Origin: an uncultured Afifella sp.
GTDB taxonomy: Bacteria > Pseudomonadota > Alphaproteobacteria > Rhizobiales > Afifellaceae
Direction: 5' to 3'
NCBI GenBank assembly: GCA_947259045.1
Contig: CAMYKZ010000004.1
Span: 122,780-186,779, forward strand
Length of the DNA stretch: 64,000 nucleotides
Below are positions 17,527-25,244 of this stretch, one piece after another (the first letter of the stretch is position 1; each line of letters begins with the position of its first letter). The translations under genes and the position numbers were made by a program. Below the pieces are notes generated by a model. The model was not told the origin of the DNA. It ran no database searches and was given only the letters and a program-made list of their open reading frames with translations.

Positions 17527-18603
17527 TCAGGTTCTTCGCGCGCCTGTTTCGGCGCTGAACAGATGGCTGTCGGACGGATCGAAGCCGATTTCGATATCGT
17601 CGCCGACAGAATAGCGGGCCGCGGTTTCTTCACGCAGCACCAGTTTGAGATCAGTGTCACGCACTTTGACATCGATGATCGTGACATCGCCTAGCGGCTC
17701 CGTCAGATGAATACGGGCTGGAAAGCGGATCGCGTCCGGACCGGTTTCCGGTGCGAGCCGAACGTCGTGCGGCCGGATGCCGAAGGTCGCCAGATCGCCG
17801 GACGAGAACCCCGGCGCTTTGATGGAAGCATCACTGAACGGCAGGTTTGCGCGCCCGTCGGAACCGACCGTTACATCGACAAAGTTGATCGGCGGCGATC
17901 CGACCATGCGTGCGACGTAAGTGTCCTGTGGCGCGACGTAAAGTTCTCTCGGATCTCCGACGGTAATCACCTTGCCGTCACGGATGACGCCGATGCGGTC
18001 GCCCAGCGTCAGGGCTTCAAGCTGGTCGGGCGTCGCATAGAGCATTGTCATACCAAGCTCCCGGTGCAGGCGTTTGAACTCCGCGCGCATGTCATTGCGC
18101 AACTTGGCATCGAGATTGGTCAGGGGTTCGTCCAGCAGCAGGAGCTTGGGCCGGCGCACGATCGCCCGGCCGATGGCAACGCGCTGCTGTTCGCCGCCCG
18201 ACAGGGTTGCGGGCTTGCGGTCCAGCGTGTGGCTGACGCGCAGAAGCTCCGCCACCTCGCCGACCCGGCGGCGTATTTCCGATTTTGCCAGGCCTTCGCG
18301 CTGCAGCGGATAGCCAAGGTTGGCTTCGATCGTGAGGTGGGGATAGAGCGCGAAGGTCTGAAAGATCATCGCCATGCCGCGGCCCTGGACCGGCGCGTCC
18401 GTCACATCGTTGCCGCCGAACAGGATCTCGCCGGCCTGAAGCTCCTCCAGTCCGGCAATCGAGCGCAGCGTCGTGGTCTTGCCCGACGCACTGGGCCCGA
18501 GAATGCAGAAGAACTCGCCGTCGGCAACATCCAGATCGATACCATCGAGCGCCTGCACCGCTCCGAAGGCGCGGCGAAGTCCGCGTACTTTAAGCTCAGA
18601 CAT
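17527..18603 (-). CDS. ABC sugar importer ATPase 1 (MalK/UgpC type, switch His replaced by Pro)
   Basis: This 358-residue ATPase has Walker A GPSASGKTT (36-44), Q-loop FQTFALYPH, an intact signature LSGGE (134-138) and Walker B LLLLDEP with catalytic Glu159. The switch-histidine position reads YATPDQLEAL, so proline 192 replaces the histidine. A TOBE-like C-terminal domain follows (FGIRPHDVRL). The start at 18603 has AAGGGGGA upstream. The gene lies before the binding protein in the same direction, separated by 57 bp. Its defects complement those of the ATPase at 13054-14148, which supports an obligate heterodimer rather than two separate transporters. Confidence 0.92.
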   Translation of the reverse strand: MSELKVRGLRRAFGAVQALDGIDLDVADGEFFCILGPSASGKTTTLRSIAGLEELQAGEILFGGNDVTDAPVQGRGMAMIFQTFALYPHLTIEANLGYPLQREGLAKSEIRRRVGEVAELLRVSHTLDRKPATLSGGEQQRVAIGRAIVRRPKLLLLDEPLTNLDAKLRNDMRAEFKRLHRELGMTMLYATPDQLEALTLGDRIGVIRDGKVITVGDPRELYVAPQDTYVARMVGSPPINFVDVTVGSDGRANLPFSDASIKAPGFSSGDLATFGIRPHDVRLAPETGPDAIRFPARIHLTEPLGDVTIIDVKVRDTDLKLVLREETAARYSVGDDIEIGFDPSDSHLFSAETGARRT

Positions 18604-18626
18604 GCAGACGTCCCCCTTGCCGCCGA

Positions 18627-19772
18627 TCACACATCAACCCACACCCCGCCACGTTTTGAAGACGCGACACAGGCGGCGACGAATGCCACTCCGGCCAGAC
18701 CGTCTTGCACAGTCGGATAGACCGCGTCGGCCGGGGGCTTGCCGCCGGCGCGCCGTGCCTTGATCGCCAGCGCGGCTTCCGAATAGATGTTGGCGAAGCC
18801 TTCCAGATAGCCCTCCGGATGGCCGGGCGGGACGCGTGTCATGCGCCCGGCATCAGCCCCGCTTCCCGCTCCGCCGCGGGTCAGCAGACGCTTGGGTTCG
18901 CCCAGCGGCGTATACCAGAGATAGTTCGGATCTTCCTGCCGCCATTCCAGTCCGCCCCTGGTTCCATAGACCCGCAGCGCCAGCGCGTTTTCATTGCCCG
19001 GCGCCACCTGGCTTGACCAGAGCATCCCCTTGGCGCCGCCGTCAAAACGCATCAGCACATGGGCATTGTCATCCAGCGCCCGACCTTCGACGAAACTGTC
19101 GAGATCCGCGCAAACCGCACGCAATTCAAGCCCGGTCACGAAACTGGCGAGATTGTAGGCATGGGTGCCGATATCCCCGGTACTGCCGCCGACGCCCGAA
19201 CGCGCCGGGTCGGTCCGCCATCCGGCCTGCTTCTGGCCGGTGTCTTCAAGATTCTCCGACAGCCAGTCCTGCGCATATTCGGTTTGCACCACACGCAGGT
19301 CGCCGAGTTCACCCGCGGCAATCATCTGACGCGCCTGCCGGATCATCGGATAACCGGTGTAATTGTGGGTCAAAACAAACAGCGCGCCGGAGCTTTCAGC
19401 CAGTTTTGCCAGTTTCTTCGCGTCGGCAAGCGTCGAGGTCAGCGGCTTGTCGCAGATGACATGGATGCCGCGCTTGAGAAATTCGCGCGCTGCGGGGTAG
19501 TGAACATGGTTCGGCGTAACGATCGCGACGGCTTCGATGCCGGTCTTCAACCGCGCTTCGCGAATGGCCATTGTCTTGAAATCCCCGTAGGCGCGATCTT
19601 CTGCAATGCCGAGATCTTTTGCCGACGCGATGGCCTTGTCGGGCGTCGACGACAAGGCGCCGGCAACCAGTTCGTAGTGATCGTCGATCCTGGACGCGAT
19701 GCGGTGCACGGCGCCGATGAAAGCGTCGCGGCCACCGCCCACCATGCCGAGGCGAATTCGTGGTTCACTCAT
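18627..19772 (-). CDS. Gfo/Idh/MocA-family oxidoreductase B
   Basis: This 381-residue enzyme has an N-terminal Rossmann motif (GMVGGGRDAFIGAVHR), a conserved ICDKPLT cofactor-side lysine motif near residue 113 and a substrate-domain motif GDIGTHAYNLASFV carrying the Asp/His pair. The family oxidises sugar or inositol hydroxyls with NAD(P). It sits between the TIM-barrel isomerase gene (40 bp upstream) and ATPase 1 (23 bp downstream), so a catabolic step on the imported substrate is likely. Confidence 0.9.
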   Translation of the reverse strand: MSEPRIRLGMVGGGRDAFIGAVHRIASRIDDHYELVAGALSSTPDKAIASAKDLGIAEDRAYGDFKTMAIREARLKTGIEAVAIVTPNHVHYPAAREFLKRGIHVICDKPLTSTLADAKKLAKLAESSGALFVLTHNYTGYPMIRQARQMIAAGELGDLRVVQTEYAQDWLSENLEDTGQKQAGWRTDPARSGVGGSTGDIGTHAYNLASFVTGLELRAVCADLDSFVEGRALDDNAHVLMRFDGGAKGMLWSSQVAPGNENALALRVYGTRGGLEWRQEDPNYLWYTPLGEPKRLLTRGGAGSGADAGRMTRVPPGHPEGYLEGFANIYSEAALAIKARRAGGKPPADAVYPTVQDGLAGVAFVAACVASSKRGGVWVDV

Positions 19773-19812
19773 TCGTTCAATTCCCCGTGTCCCTCAGATT
19801 ATCCAGTGTCCC

Positions 19813-20865
19813 TCAAATCCCGAGGATCCGCTGGTTCGCCGCGTCGTCCGTCCCGCCGCCGGCAAAATCGTCAAATGCGGTTTCGGTCACCCGGATTATG
19901 TGATCGGCGACGAACCGCGCTCCCTCGCGGGCTCCGTCTTCGGGATGTTTCAGGCAGCACTCCCATTCCACGACCGCCCAGCCGTCAAAATCGTTGGCCG
20001 CCATCTTTGCAAAAATCGCCCCGAAATCAATCTGCCCGTCACCCAGGCTGCGGAAGCGGCCGGCCCGGTCGACCCAGTTCTGGAAGCCGGAATAGACGCC
20101 CTGCCGGCCGGTCGGATTGAATTCGGCATCCTTGACATGGAACATGCGGATCCGGTCCTTGTAGATGTCGATATTGTCGAGATAGTCGAGGCACTGCAAC
20201 ATATAGTGCGACGGGTCGTAGAGCATGTTGGCCCGGGCGTGCCCGCCGACGCGATCGAGAAACATTTCGTACGTGATCCCGTCGTGCAGATCTTCGCCTG
20301 GATGGATTTCGTAGCAGACGTCGACGCCGCAATCTTCGGCATGGTCGAGGATCGGACGCCAGCGCTTGGCGAGCTCGTCGAAGGCGGTTTCGACCAGTCC
20401 TGCGGGTCGTTGCGGCCAGGGATAAATGAACGGCCATGCCAGCGCACCGGAGAACGTCGCATGGACGTCGATATCCATGTTTCGCGATGCGCTCAACGCC
20501 TTCTTTACCTGGTCGACCGCCCATTCCTGCCGGGCTTTCGGGTTGCCGCGCACCTCCGGCGCCGCAAAGCCGTCAAACATCTCGTCATAGGCCGGGTGAA
20601 CCGCGACCAGCTGGCCTTGCAGGTGGGTGGAAAGTTCCGTCACTTCGACGCCGTTGTCGCGGGCCTTGCCGCGGAATTCGTCGCAATAGTCGCGCGAGCC
20701 GGCCGCTGCCTGAAGGTCGAACAACCGGCTGTCCCAACTCGGCACCTGGACGCCGATATAACCGCAGTCGGCCGCCCATCTGGTGATTGAGTCCCAGGAA
20801 TTGAACGGCGCTTCATCGCCTGCAAACTGAGCCAGAAACAGCGCCGGTCCCTTGATCGTCCTCAT
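19813..20865 (-). CDS. Sugar phosphate isomerase/epimerase family TIM barrel C
   Basis: This 350-residue xylose-isomerase-like barrel is longer than the ~280-residue members elsewhere in the window. Probable metal-binding segments are CYEIHPGEDL, LYDPSHYMLQ, FHVKDAEF and the C-terminal VVEWECCLKHPEDG. The ATG at 20865 has AGGGGAAT upstream. It lies directly between the LacI-type regulator and the Gfo/Idh gene. Together with that dehydrogenase it resembles the oxidise-then-isomerise pairs of inositol-type pathways; the actual substrate is not determined by sequence. Confidence 0.88.
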   Translation of the reverse strand: MRTIKGPALFLAQFAGDEAPFNSWDSITRWAADCGYIGVQVPSWDSRLFDLQAAAGSRDYCDEFRGKARDNGVEVTELSTHLQGQLVAVHPAYDEMFDGFAAPEVRGNPKARQEWAVDQVKKALSASRNMDIDVHATFSGALAWPFIYPWPQRPAGLVETAFDELAKRWRPILDHAEDCGVDVCYEIHPGEDLHDGITYEMFLDRVGGHARANMLYDPSHYMLQCLDYLDNIDIYKDRIRMFHVKDAEFNPTGRQGVYSGFQNWVDRAGRFRSLGDGQIDFGAIFAKMAANDFDGWAVVEWECCLKHPEDGAREGARFVADHIIRVTETAFDDFAGGGTDDAANQRILGI

Positions 20866-20905
20866 GTTTTCATTCCCCTGTTTTCAAGTTCGTCCCGATG
20901 CGCTC

Positions 20906-21934
20906 TTACGGAAGATTGTCGCGCATGAAGATTTCAATCGGGATCCGCTCCTGGCTCTCGGCAATCGGTTCATCATCGACCAGCGCCCGAAGCAGGCGGA
21001 TTGCGCTTCGCACTTCGCGGGCGCAGTCCTGCACCAGCACGGCGTCGAGCTTGCCGGATACCAGGGCCTTGCGCGAATGTTCCGTCAACTCATGGGCAAT
21101 CGCCGTTATGCGCTGCTGCGCCTCAACGGCCTCCAGTGCCGCGACGACACCACGTGTCCCGGCGCCAAGGCTGTAGACACCGACAATATCACGATGGTCC
21201 TTCAGCAAGGCGCCCAGCGCAATCTCGACGGTCTTTGCGTCGTCATAACCTTCAAGTGTGGGAAGCAATGTCAAATGCGGAAACTCGGATCGCATGACCT
21301 GCTCGAATCCAAGCCGCCGCTCGACATGATCGCGCAGCACCATCGAGCCGGCGACGACTGCAATCCTGCCACGGCGCTCGCCGACGAACCGGCCGAGCAG
21401 GCTGGCGCCGACCCGTCCTGCGGCGCCATTGTCGATACCGACATAATGGGTGCGATGAGAATTCGGAACATCGGATATCAGCGTGACGACATGTACGCCG
21501 CGAGCGATCAGGTCATTGATTTTCTCGCGGATGATCTGGCTCTCGGTTGCCACAAGCGCGATGCCGTCACCTGACCTGAGGTCAAGCCCTTCAAGGGCCC
21601 GCACCGTCGGCTCCGGCTCGAATGGCGGCACGGTGACGATCGACAGGTCAATCCGCTCCCGCGCCGACGCCGGTTTTGCCCGCTCGATTTCCGCTTCAAG
21701 CTGGCGCATGAATGAGTTGCCGCCTGAGGGTACAATGAAAGTGAACGCATATGAGCGCCCGCGCGCGAGGTTTGCCGCTGTGCGGTCGCGGACATAATTC
21801 AACCGGGATATCGCATCGTGCACACGGTCAACGGTTTCGGCCCGAACGCCCTTCCGGTTGTTCAGGACACGATCAACCGTCGCAAGGCTGACACCCGCCG
21901 CATCCGCAACGTCATGCACAGTCGCTCTTGACAT
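20906..21934 (-). CDS. LacI-family transcriptional regulator
   Basis: This 342-residue repressor has an N-terminal helix-turn-helix (ATVHDVADAAGVSLATVDRVL, residues 4-24) followed by the hinge-region NYVRDRTAANLARG. The rest is a periplasmic-binding-protein-like ligand domain (YAFTFIVPSGGNSFM, HYVGIDNGAAGRVGASLLGRF). The start at 21934 is fixed by GGGAGGAAC just upstream; the open frame continues to 22351 but that part overlaps the divergent fucU-like gene. It heads the minus-strand catabolic series and probably controls the importer operon, itself and the divergent mutarotase. Confidence 0.93.
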   Translation of the reverse strand: MSRATVHDVADAAGVSLATVDRVLNNRKGVRAETVDRVHDAISRLNYVRDRTAANLARGRSYAFTFIVPSGGNSFMRQLEAEIERAKPASARERIDLSIVTVPPFEPEPTVRALEGLDLRSGDGIALVATESQIIREKINDLIARGVHVVTLISDVPNSHRTHYVGIDNGAAGRVGASLLGRFVGERRGRIAVVAGSMVLRDHVERRLGFEQVMRSEFPHLTLLPTLEGYDDAKTVEIALGALLKDHRDIVGVYSLGAGTRGVVAALEAVEAQQRITAIAHELTEHSRKALVSGKLDAVLVQDCAREVRSAIRLLRALVDDEPIAESQERIPIEIFMRDNLP

Positions 21935-21952
21935 CGTTCCTCCCAGCTGAGG

Positions 21953-21975
21953 ATCATGAGGTATATTATGAGGTA
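21953..21975. promoter_or_regulatory. Candidate regulatory direct repeat in the lacI-type/fucU-like divergent region
   Basis: AT(C/T)ATGAGGTA occurs twice at a 12-bp period (21953-21963 and 21965-21975; 10 of 11 positions identical). It overlaps the only AT-rich patch (TATATTATG) of the 87-bp gap between the divergent genes, where -10 elements would be expected. It could be an operator half-site array or part of overlapping promoters. Confidence 0.35.
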
Positions 21976-22021
21976 CGTCAATCAGAGGCATGCCGCCCGG
22001 CTGCAAATCAGGAGAAAAAGA

Positions 22022-22456
22022 ATGCTGATCGGAATTCATCCCGCGCTGACACCGGATCTTCTGCGCCATCTGCGCGCAATGGGGCATGGCGACGAAATCG
22101 TCATCGCCGACGCAAACTTTCCCGCCGAGGCCTGTGCGCAGCGGGTGGAGCGGCTCGCCGGCATCAGCGCGACGGAAGCGTTGCGCGCCATTCTCGCAAT
22201 CCTGCCGCTCGACAGTTATGTCGACGCACCGGCACGCACGATGCAGGTGGTGGGCGATCAGAATGCGATTCCCGATATCGTCGCTGAATTCCAGCGCATC
22301 GTCGACGACACGGCTGACAATCCGGCGAAATTGCAGGCTGTCGAACGGCACAGATTCTACGAAGAGGCGAAGCGCGCTTTTTGCATCGTGCAGACGGCCG
22401 AGACCAGGCTCTACGGCAATATCATTCTCTCCAAGGGCGTCGTGCCGCCAGCGTGA
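22022..22456 (+). CDS. RbsD/FucU-family sugar mutarotase
   Basis: This 144-residue protein has FucU signatures: MLIGIHPALTPDLLRHLRAMGHGDEIVIADANFPA at the N-terminus, with the catalytic-type histidine and aspartate, and a C-terminal FYEEAKRAFCIVQTAETRLYGNIIL. Members interconvert the anomers of fucose or ribose in the cytoplasm. The ATG at 22022 follows AGGAGAAAAAG. It is divergent from the LacI gene and convergent with dhaL, whose stop is 3 bp away. It suggests that a free reducing sugar enters the cell. Confidence 0.92.
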   Translation: MLIGIHPALTPDLLRHLRAMGHGDEIVIADANFPAEACAQRVERLAGISATEALRAILAILPLDSYVDAPARTMQVVGDQNAIPDIVAEFQRIVDDTADNPAKLQAVERHRFYEEAKRAFCIVQTAETRLYGNIILSKGVVPPA

Positions 22457-22458
22457 AT

Positions 22459-23124
22459 TTATTGTTCAGGCCCGGCACCGCCAAGCGATTCCGCCAGCAC
22501 CTGCATCAGCATCGCAGCCGACGCGGCGCCCGGATCGATATGCCCGACCGACCGTTGGCCCAGCCGGGAAGCCCGTCCCAGGCGGGCTGTCATGGCGCGG
22601 GTCGATTCTGCGCCTTCCCTGGCTGCAGCCGTTCCGGCGCGCAGGGCCAGGTGGAGGTCGCCGTGTTCCCGCCAGGCCGCATCTGCCGCTTTGGCCGCCG
22701 GGCCCCAGGCGTCGAGCATGGTCTTGTCGCCGAACTCGGCCTTGCCGCGATCGGACACCCCCTTGGCGATCGCTGCAACGATGGCCACAATATCGGCCCC
22801 GGCCGCCTCGTCTTTTCCCTTAAGCGCAGCGGCTGCACGCATGAATGCAGTGGCATAGAGCGGACCTGTGGACGCGCCGACTGCATTGAGAAACGATCTG
22901 GCGGCGATGTTGAAAACCTCGGTCGGAGAAGCCGGGTGAGGATCGCAGCCCGCCAGTTCCTTGCGCACGGCTTGAAAGCCGAGCGCCATGGAAATACCGT
23001 GATCGGCGTCGCCGATCGCTCCGTCGAGCGCGCACAGATCATCCCGCTTTGCCTGCATCACCTCCGCCATGGCGGAAAACATCGCGCTGAAGTCATTGGC
23101 GCCGAACCGCGTTCTGCCGGTCAT
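22459..23124 (-). CDS. dhaL: Dihydroxyacetone kinase ADP-binding subunit DhaL-like
   Basis: This 221-residue DAK2/DhaL-domain protein has the magnesium-nucleotide aspartate motif ALDGAIGDADHGISMALGF near residue 35, GASTGPLYATAFMRAA near residue 80 and the C-terminal GHIDPGAASAAMLMQ. DhaL carries the nucleotide and passes phosphate to the keto-triose or keto-tetrose held by DhaK. The gene is 1 bp downstream of the DhaK stop. No DhaM phosphotransferase subunit is seen, so an ATP-using kinase is plausible. The substrate may be dihydroxyacetone or a related ketose such as erythrulose. Confidence 0.92.
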   Translation of the reverse strand: MTGRTRFGANDFSAMFSAMAEVMQAKRDDLCALDGAIGDADHGISMALGFQAVRKELAGCDPHPASPTEVFNIAARSFLNAVGASTGPLYATAFMRAAAALKGKDEAAGADIVAIVAAIAKGVSDRGKAEFGDKTMLDAWGPAAKAADAAWREHGDLHLALRAGTAAAREGAESTRAMTARLGRASRLGQRSVGHIDPGAASAAMLMQVLAESLGGAGPEQ

Positions 23125-23125
23125 C

Positions 23126-24136
23126 TCAGCCGCTCCGGAACATGGCGCAGTCGCACGGATGATCGATCATCTGCACCAATTCGGCGTCGAGATGCATGAT
23201 CGTCACCGATGCGCCGGCCATTTCCAGCGACGTGCAATAATGTCCCACCCACGTCGCGTGAACGGCAAGCCCGTTTTCCGCCAGCCGCTGCCGCACCCGG
23301 CGATTGATGATGTAGAGTTCCATCAGCGGCGTTGATCCCAGCGAATTCACCAGAATGGCGACACTGTCGCCGGTTTCGGCCGGCATCTCTGAGAAGATGC
23401 GGTCCATCATGTCATCGACAATCTCGTCGGCGGATCTGAGCGGACCCCTTTCGATACCGGGCTCGCCATGGATGCCCAGACCGATCTCCATTTCGTCAGA
23501 CCCGATCTCGAAGTTCGGCTTGCGCGTTTGCGGCAGCGAACAGGGCGACAAAGCAACACCCATCGTAAAGGTCCGGTCGTTTGCCTTGCGCGCAATCCGT
23601 TCGCACGCGTCCAGATCCAGCATCAGGTCGCAGGCGGCGCCCGCCGCCTTGAAGATAAAGAAGTTTCCGGCAACGCCGCGGCGCTTGTCACGTTCGTCCA
23701 GGCTTGCCGATGCCACATCGTCGGTGGTCAGCACGGTGCGGACTTCAATGTCGTCCATCGCCGCCATCTCCGCGGCCATGTCGAAATTCATCACGTCGCC
23801 GGCGTAATTGCCGTACATGTAAAGAATACCGGCGCCGCCATCGACGGCTTTGGTGCATGCCAGGATCGGATCGGGCGGCGGCGACGCAAACACATTGCCG
23901 ATTGCCGCGGCATCCGCCAATCCCCGGCCGACAAAACCCAGGAATGTCGGTTCGTGCCCGGAGCCGCCTCCGATCACAAGCCCCACCTTTCCGGCGACGG
24001 GTGCTGTCTGCGACATAATGGATCGCGGTGATCCTTCGACCTGACGGATATGACCGGAATGCGCCAGAACTGCGCCTTCGAGCATTTCATCGACGGCGTT
24101 CTCGCCAAGGTTCAGGATCTTTTTCGTCGGATGCAT
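23126..24136 (-). CDS. dhaK: Dihydroxyacetone kinase substrate-binding subunit DhaK-like
   Basis: This 336-residue DAK1/DhaK protein contains GLVIGGGSGHEPTFLGFVG near residue 50, YGNYAGDVMNF near residue 105 and the LGIHGEPG segment with the histidine that forms a hemiaminal with the keto-substrate in characterised DhaK. GHYCTSLEMAGAS near the C-terminus is also typical. The start is set at 24136 (MHPTKKILN), preceded by AGAGGCGA; an in-frame ATG at 24154 is the alternative. It is cotranscribed with dhaL. Its place next to a mutarotase and sugar operon suggests phosphorylation of a ketose from that pathway. Confidence 0.92.
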   Translation of the reverse strand: MHPTKKILNLGENAVDEMLEGAVLAHSGHIRQVEGSPRSIMSQTAPVAGKVGLVIGGGSGHEPTFLGFVGRGLADAAAIGNVFASPPPDPILACTKAVDGGAGILYMYGNYAGDVMNFDMAAEMAAMDDIEVRTVLTTDDVASASLDERDKRRGVAGNFFIFKAAGAACDLMLDLDACERIARKANDRTFTMGVALSPCSLPQTRKPNFEIGSDEMEIGLGIHGEPGIERGPLRSADEIVDDMMDRIFSEMPAETGDSVAILVNSLGSTPLMELYIINRRVRQRLAENGLAVHATWVGHYCTSLEMAGASVTIMHLDAELVQMIDHPCDCAMFRSG

Positions 24137-24354
24137 ATTCGCCTCTGAAGCCATCGGGCCGGTCCCGTCGACGCAGCCTGCCCGGCTTACTCTACGCAAA
24201 CAGGACAGACTTTCCAGATGGAAACTGAATAGGGCACGGCGAAACCGGCTGGGCCGAACTTAAGACCTGGCGCCCGCTGCGGCGCGGATAATCGGCTGGC
24301 AAATCGTATTATCCATCGTTAGCGTTGCCGGCTGGACAACAGGGAGAGTTGGTA

Positions 24355-25173
24355 ATGTGCGATGTCTGTGTGATTAATTCCGTCAAGGACAAGATGATCT
24401 CGCGCCGCAATCTGTTCAAGGCGGCGGCAGCAGGAACAGCGGCGGCGGCGATGGCGTCCGGCCTGGGGGCGCCCGCAGCGCTGGCGGCCGGACACGGCTC
24501 TGTTGCCGACATGACCCACGAACTGCATGAACAGTTTCCGACCTATTTCGGGTCACAGCAGTTTTTCAAGGAGCAGAAATTCAACTGGGATGAGCACAAG
24601 TTCAATCTGTTCGAATTGCGCGTCAACGAACATACCGGCACCCATATCGATGCCCCGTTGCACTTTTCCGAAAACGGCCAGTCGGTTGCCGAGGTGCCGG
24701 TCGACAACCTGATCGTGCCGTTGTGTGTGATCGACATCAAGGCACGGGCTGCCGAAAATGACGACGCCCAGGTGACGCCGGACGATATCAAGGCGTGGAC
24801 CGACGCCAACGGACCGATCCCCGACAAGGCCTGCGTGGCGATGAATTCCGGCTGGGACAGGCACGTCAACAGCGAAAAATTCCGCAATGTCGGCGCCGAC
24901 GAGAAAATGCATTTTCCCGGTTTCCATGTCGAAGCGGCCAAGATGCTCACCGAGACCGGCGCAGTCGGCATGGCGGTGGATACGCTGTCGCTCGATTTCG
25001 GCCAGTCGGGCGATTTCGCCACGCACTATGCCTGGTTGCCGGCGAACCGCTGGGGCATTGAAAATCTTGCCAACCTCGACAATGTGCCGGCCAAAGGCGC
25101 GACCCTCGTTGTCGGTGCGCCCAAACATCGCGGCGGCAGCGGCGGTTCGTGCCGGGTTTTCGCAATGATCTGA
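24355..25173 (+). CDS. Tat-exported cyclase-family (kynurenine-formamidase-like) hydrolase
   Basis: This 272-residue protein carries a twin-arginine signal (SRRNLFKAAAAG and an alanine-rich core to about residue 45), which implies folded export to the periplasm. The mature domain shows the cyclase-family metal motif HTGTHIDAPLHF near residue 100, then AVGMAVDTLSLDFG and a C-terminal hydrolase segment. Relatives hydrolyse formylkynurenine, isatin or similar lactams using a metal centre. The ATG at 24355 follows AGGGAGAG. Three cysteines in the N-terminal CDVCVIN, before the Tat motif, would be removed with the signal. The substrate is unknown. Confidence 0.85.
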   Translation: MCDVCVINSVKDKMISRRNLFKAAAAGTAAAAMASGLGAPAALAAGHGSVADMTHELHEQFPTYFGSQQFFKEQKFNWDEHKFNLFELRVNEHTGTHIDAPLHFSENGQSVAEVPVDNLIVPLCVIDIKARAAENDDAQVTPDDIKAWTDANGPIPDKACVAMNSGWDRHVNSEKFRNVGADEKMHFPGFHVEAAKMLTETGAVGMAVDTLSLDFGQSGDFATHYAWLPANRWGIENLANLDNVPAKGATLVVGAPKHRGGSGGSCRVFAMI

Positions 25174-25199
25174 GCGTATCAATCCGACACCGGCAACGA

Positions 25200-25221
25200 T
25201 GTCCGGCCGTCAGGCCGGGCA
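25200..25221. terminator. Stem-loop between convergent cyclase and znuA genes
   Basis: CCGGCC-GTCA-GGCCGG at 25203-25218, extended by three more pairs (one G-T), makes a 9-bp hairpin with a 4-nt loop midway between two converging genes. It could end transcription in both directions, but no T-run follows on either strand. Confidence 0.3.
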
Positions 25222-25244
25222 TTGCGCCGCCAGGTGCGGTGACC

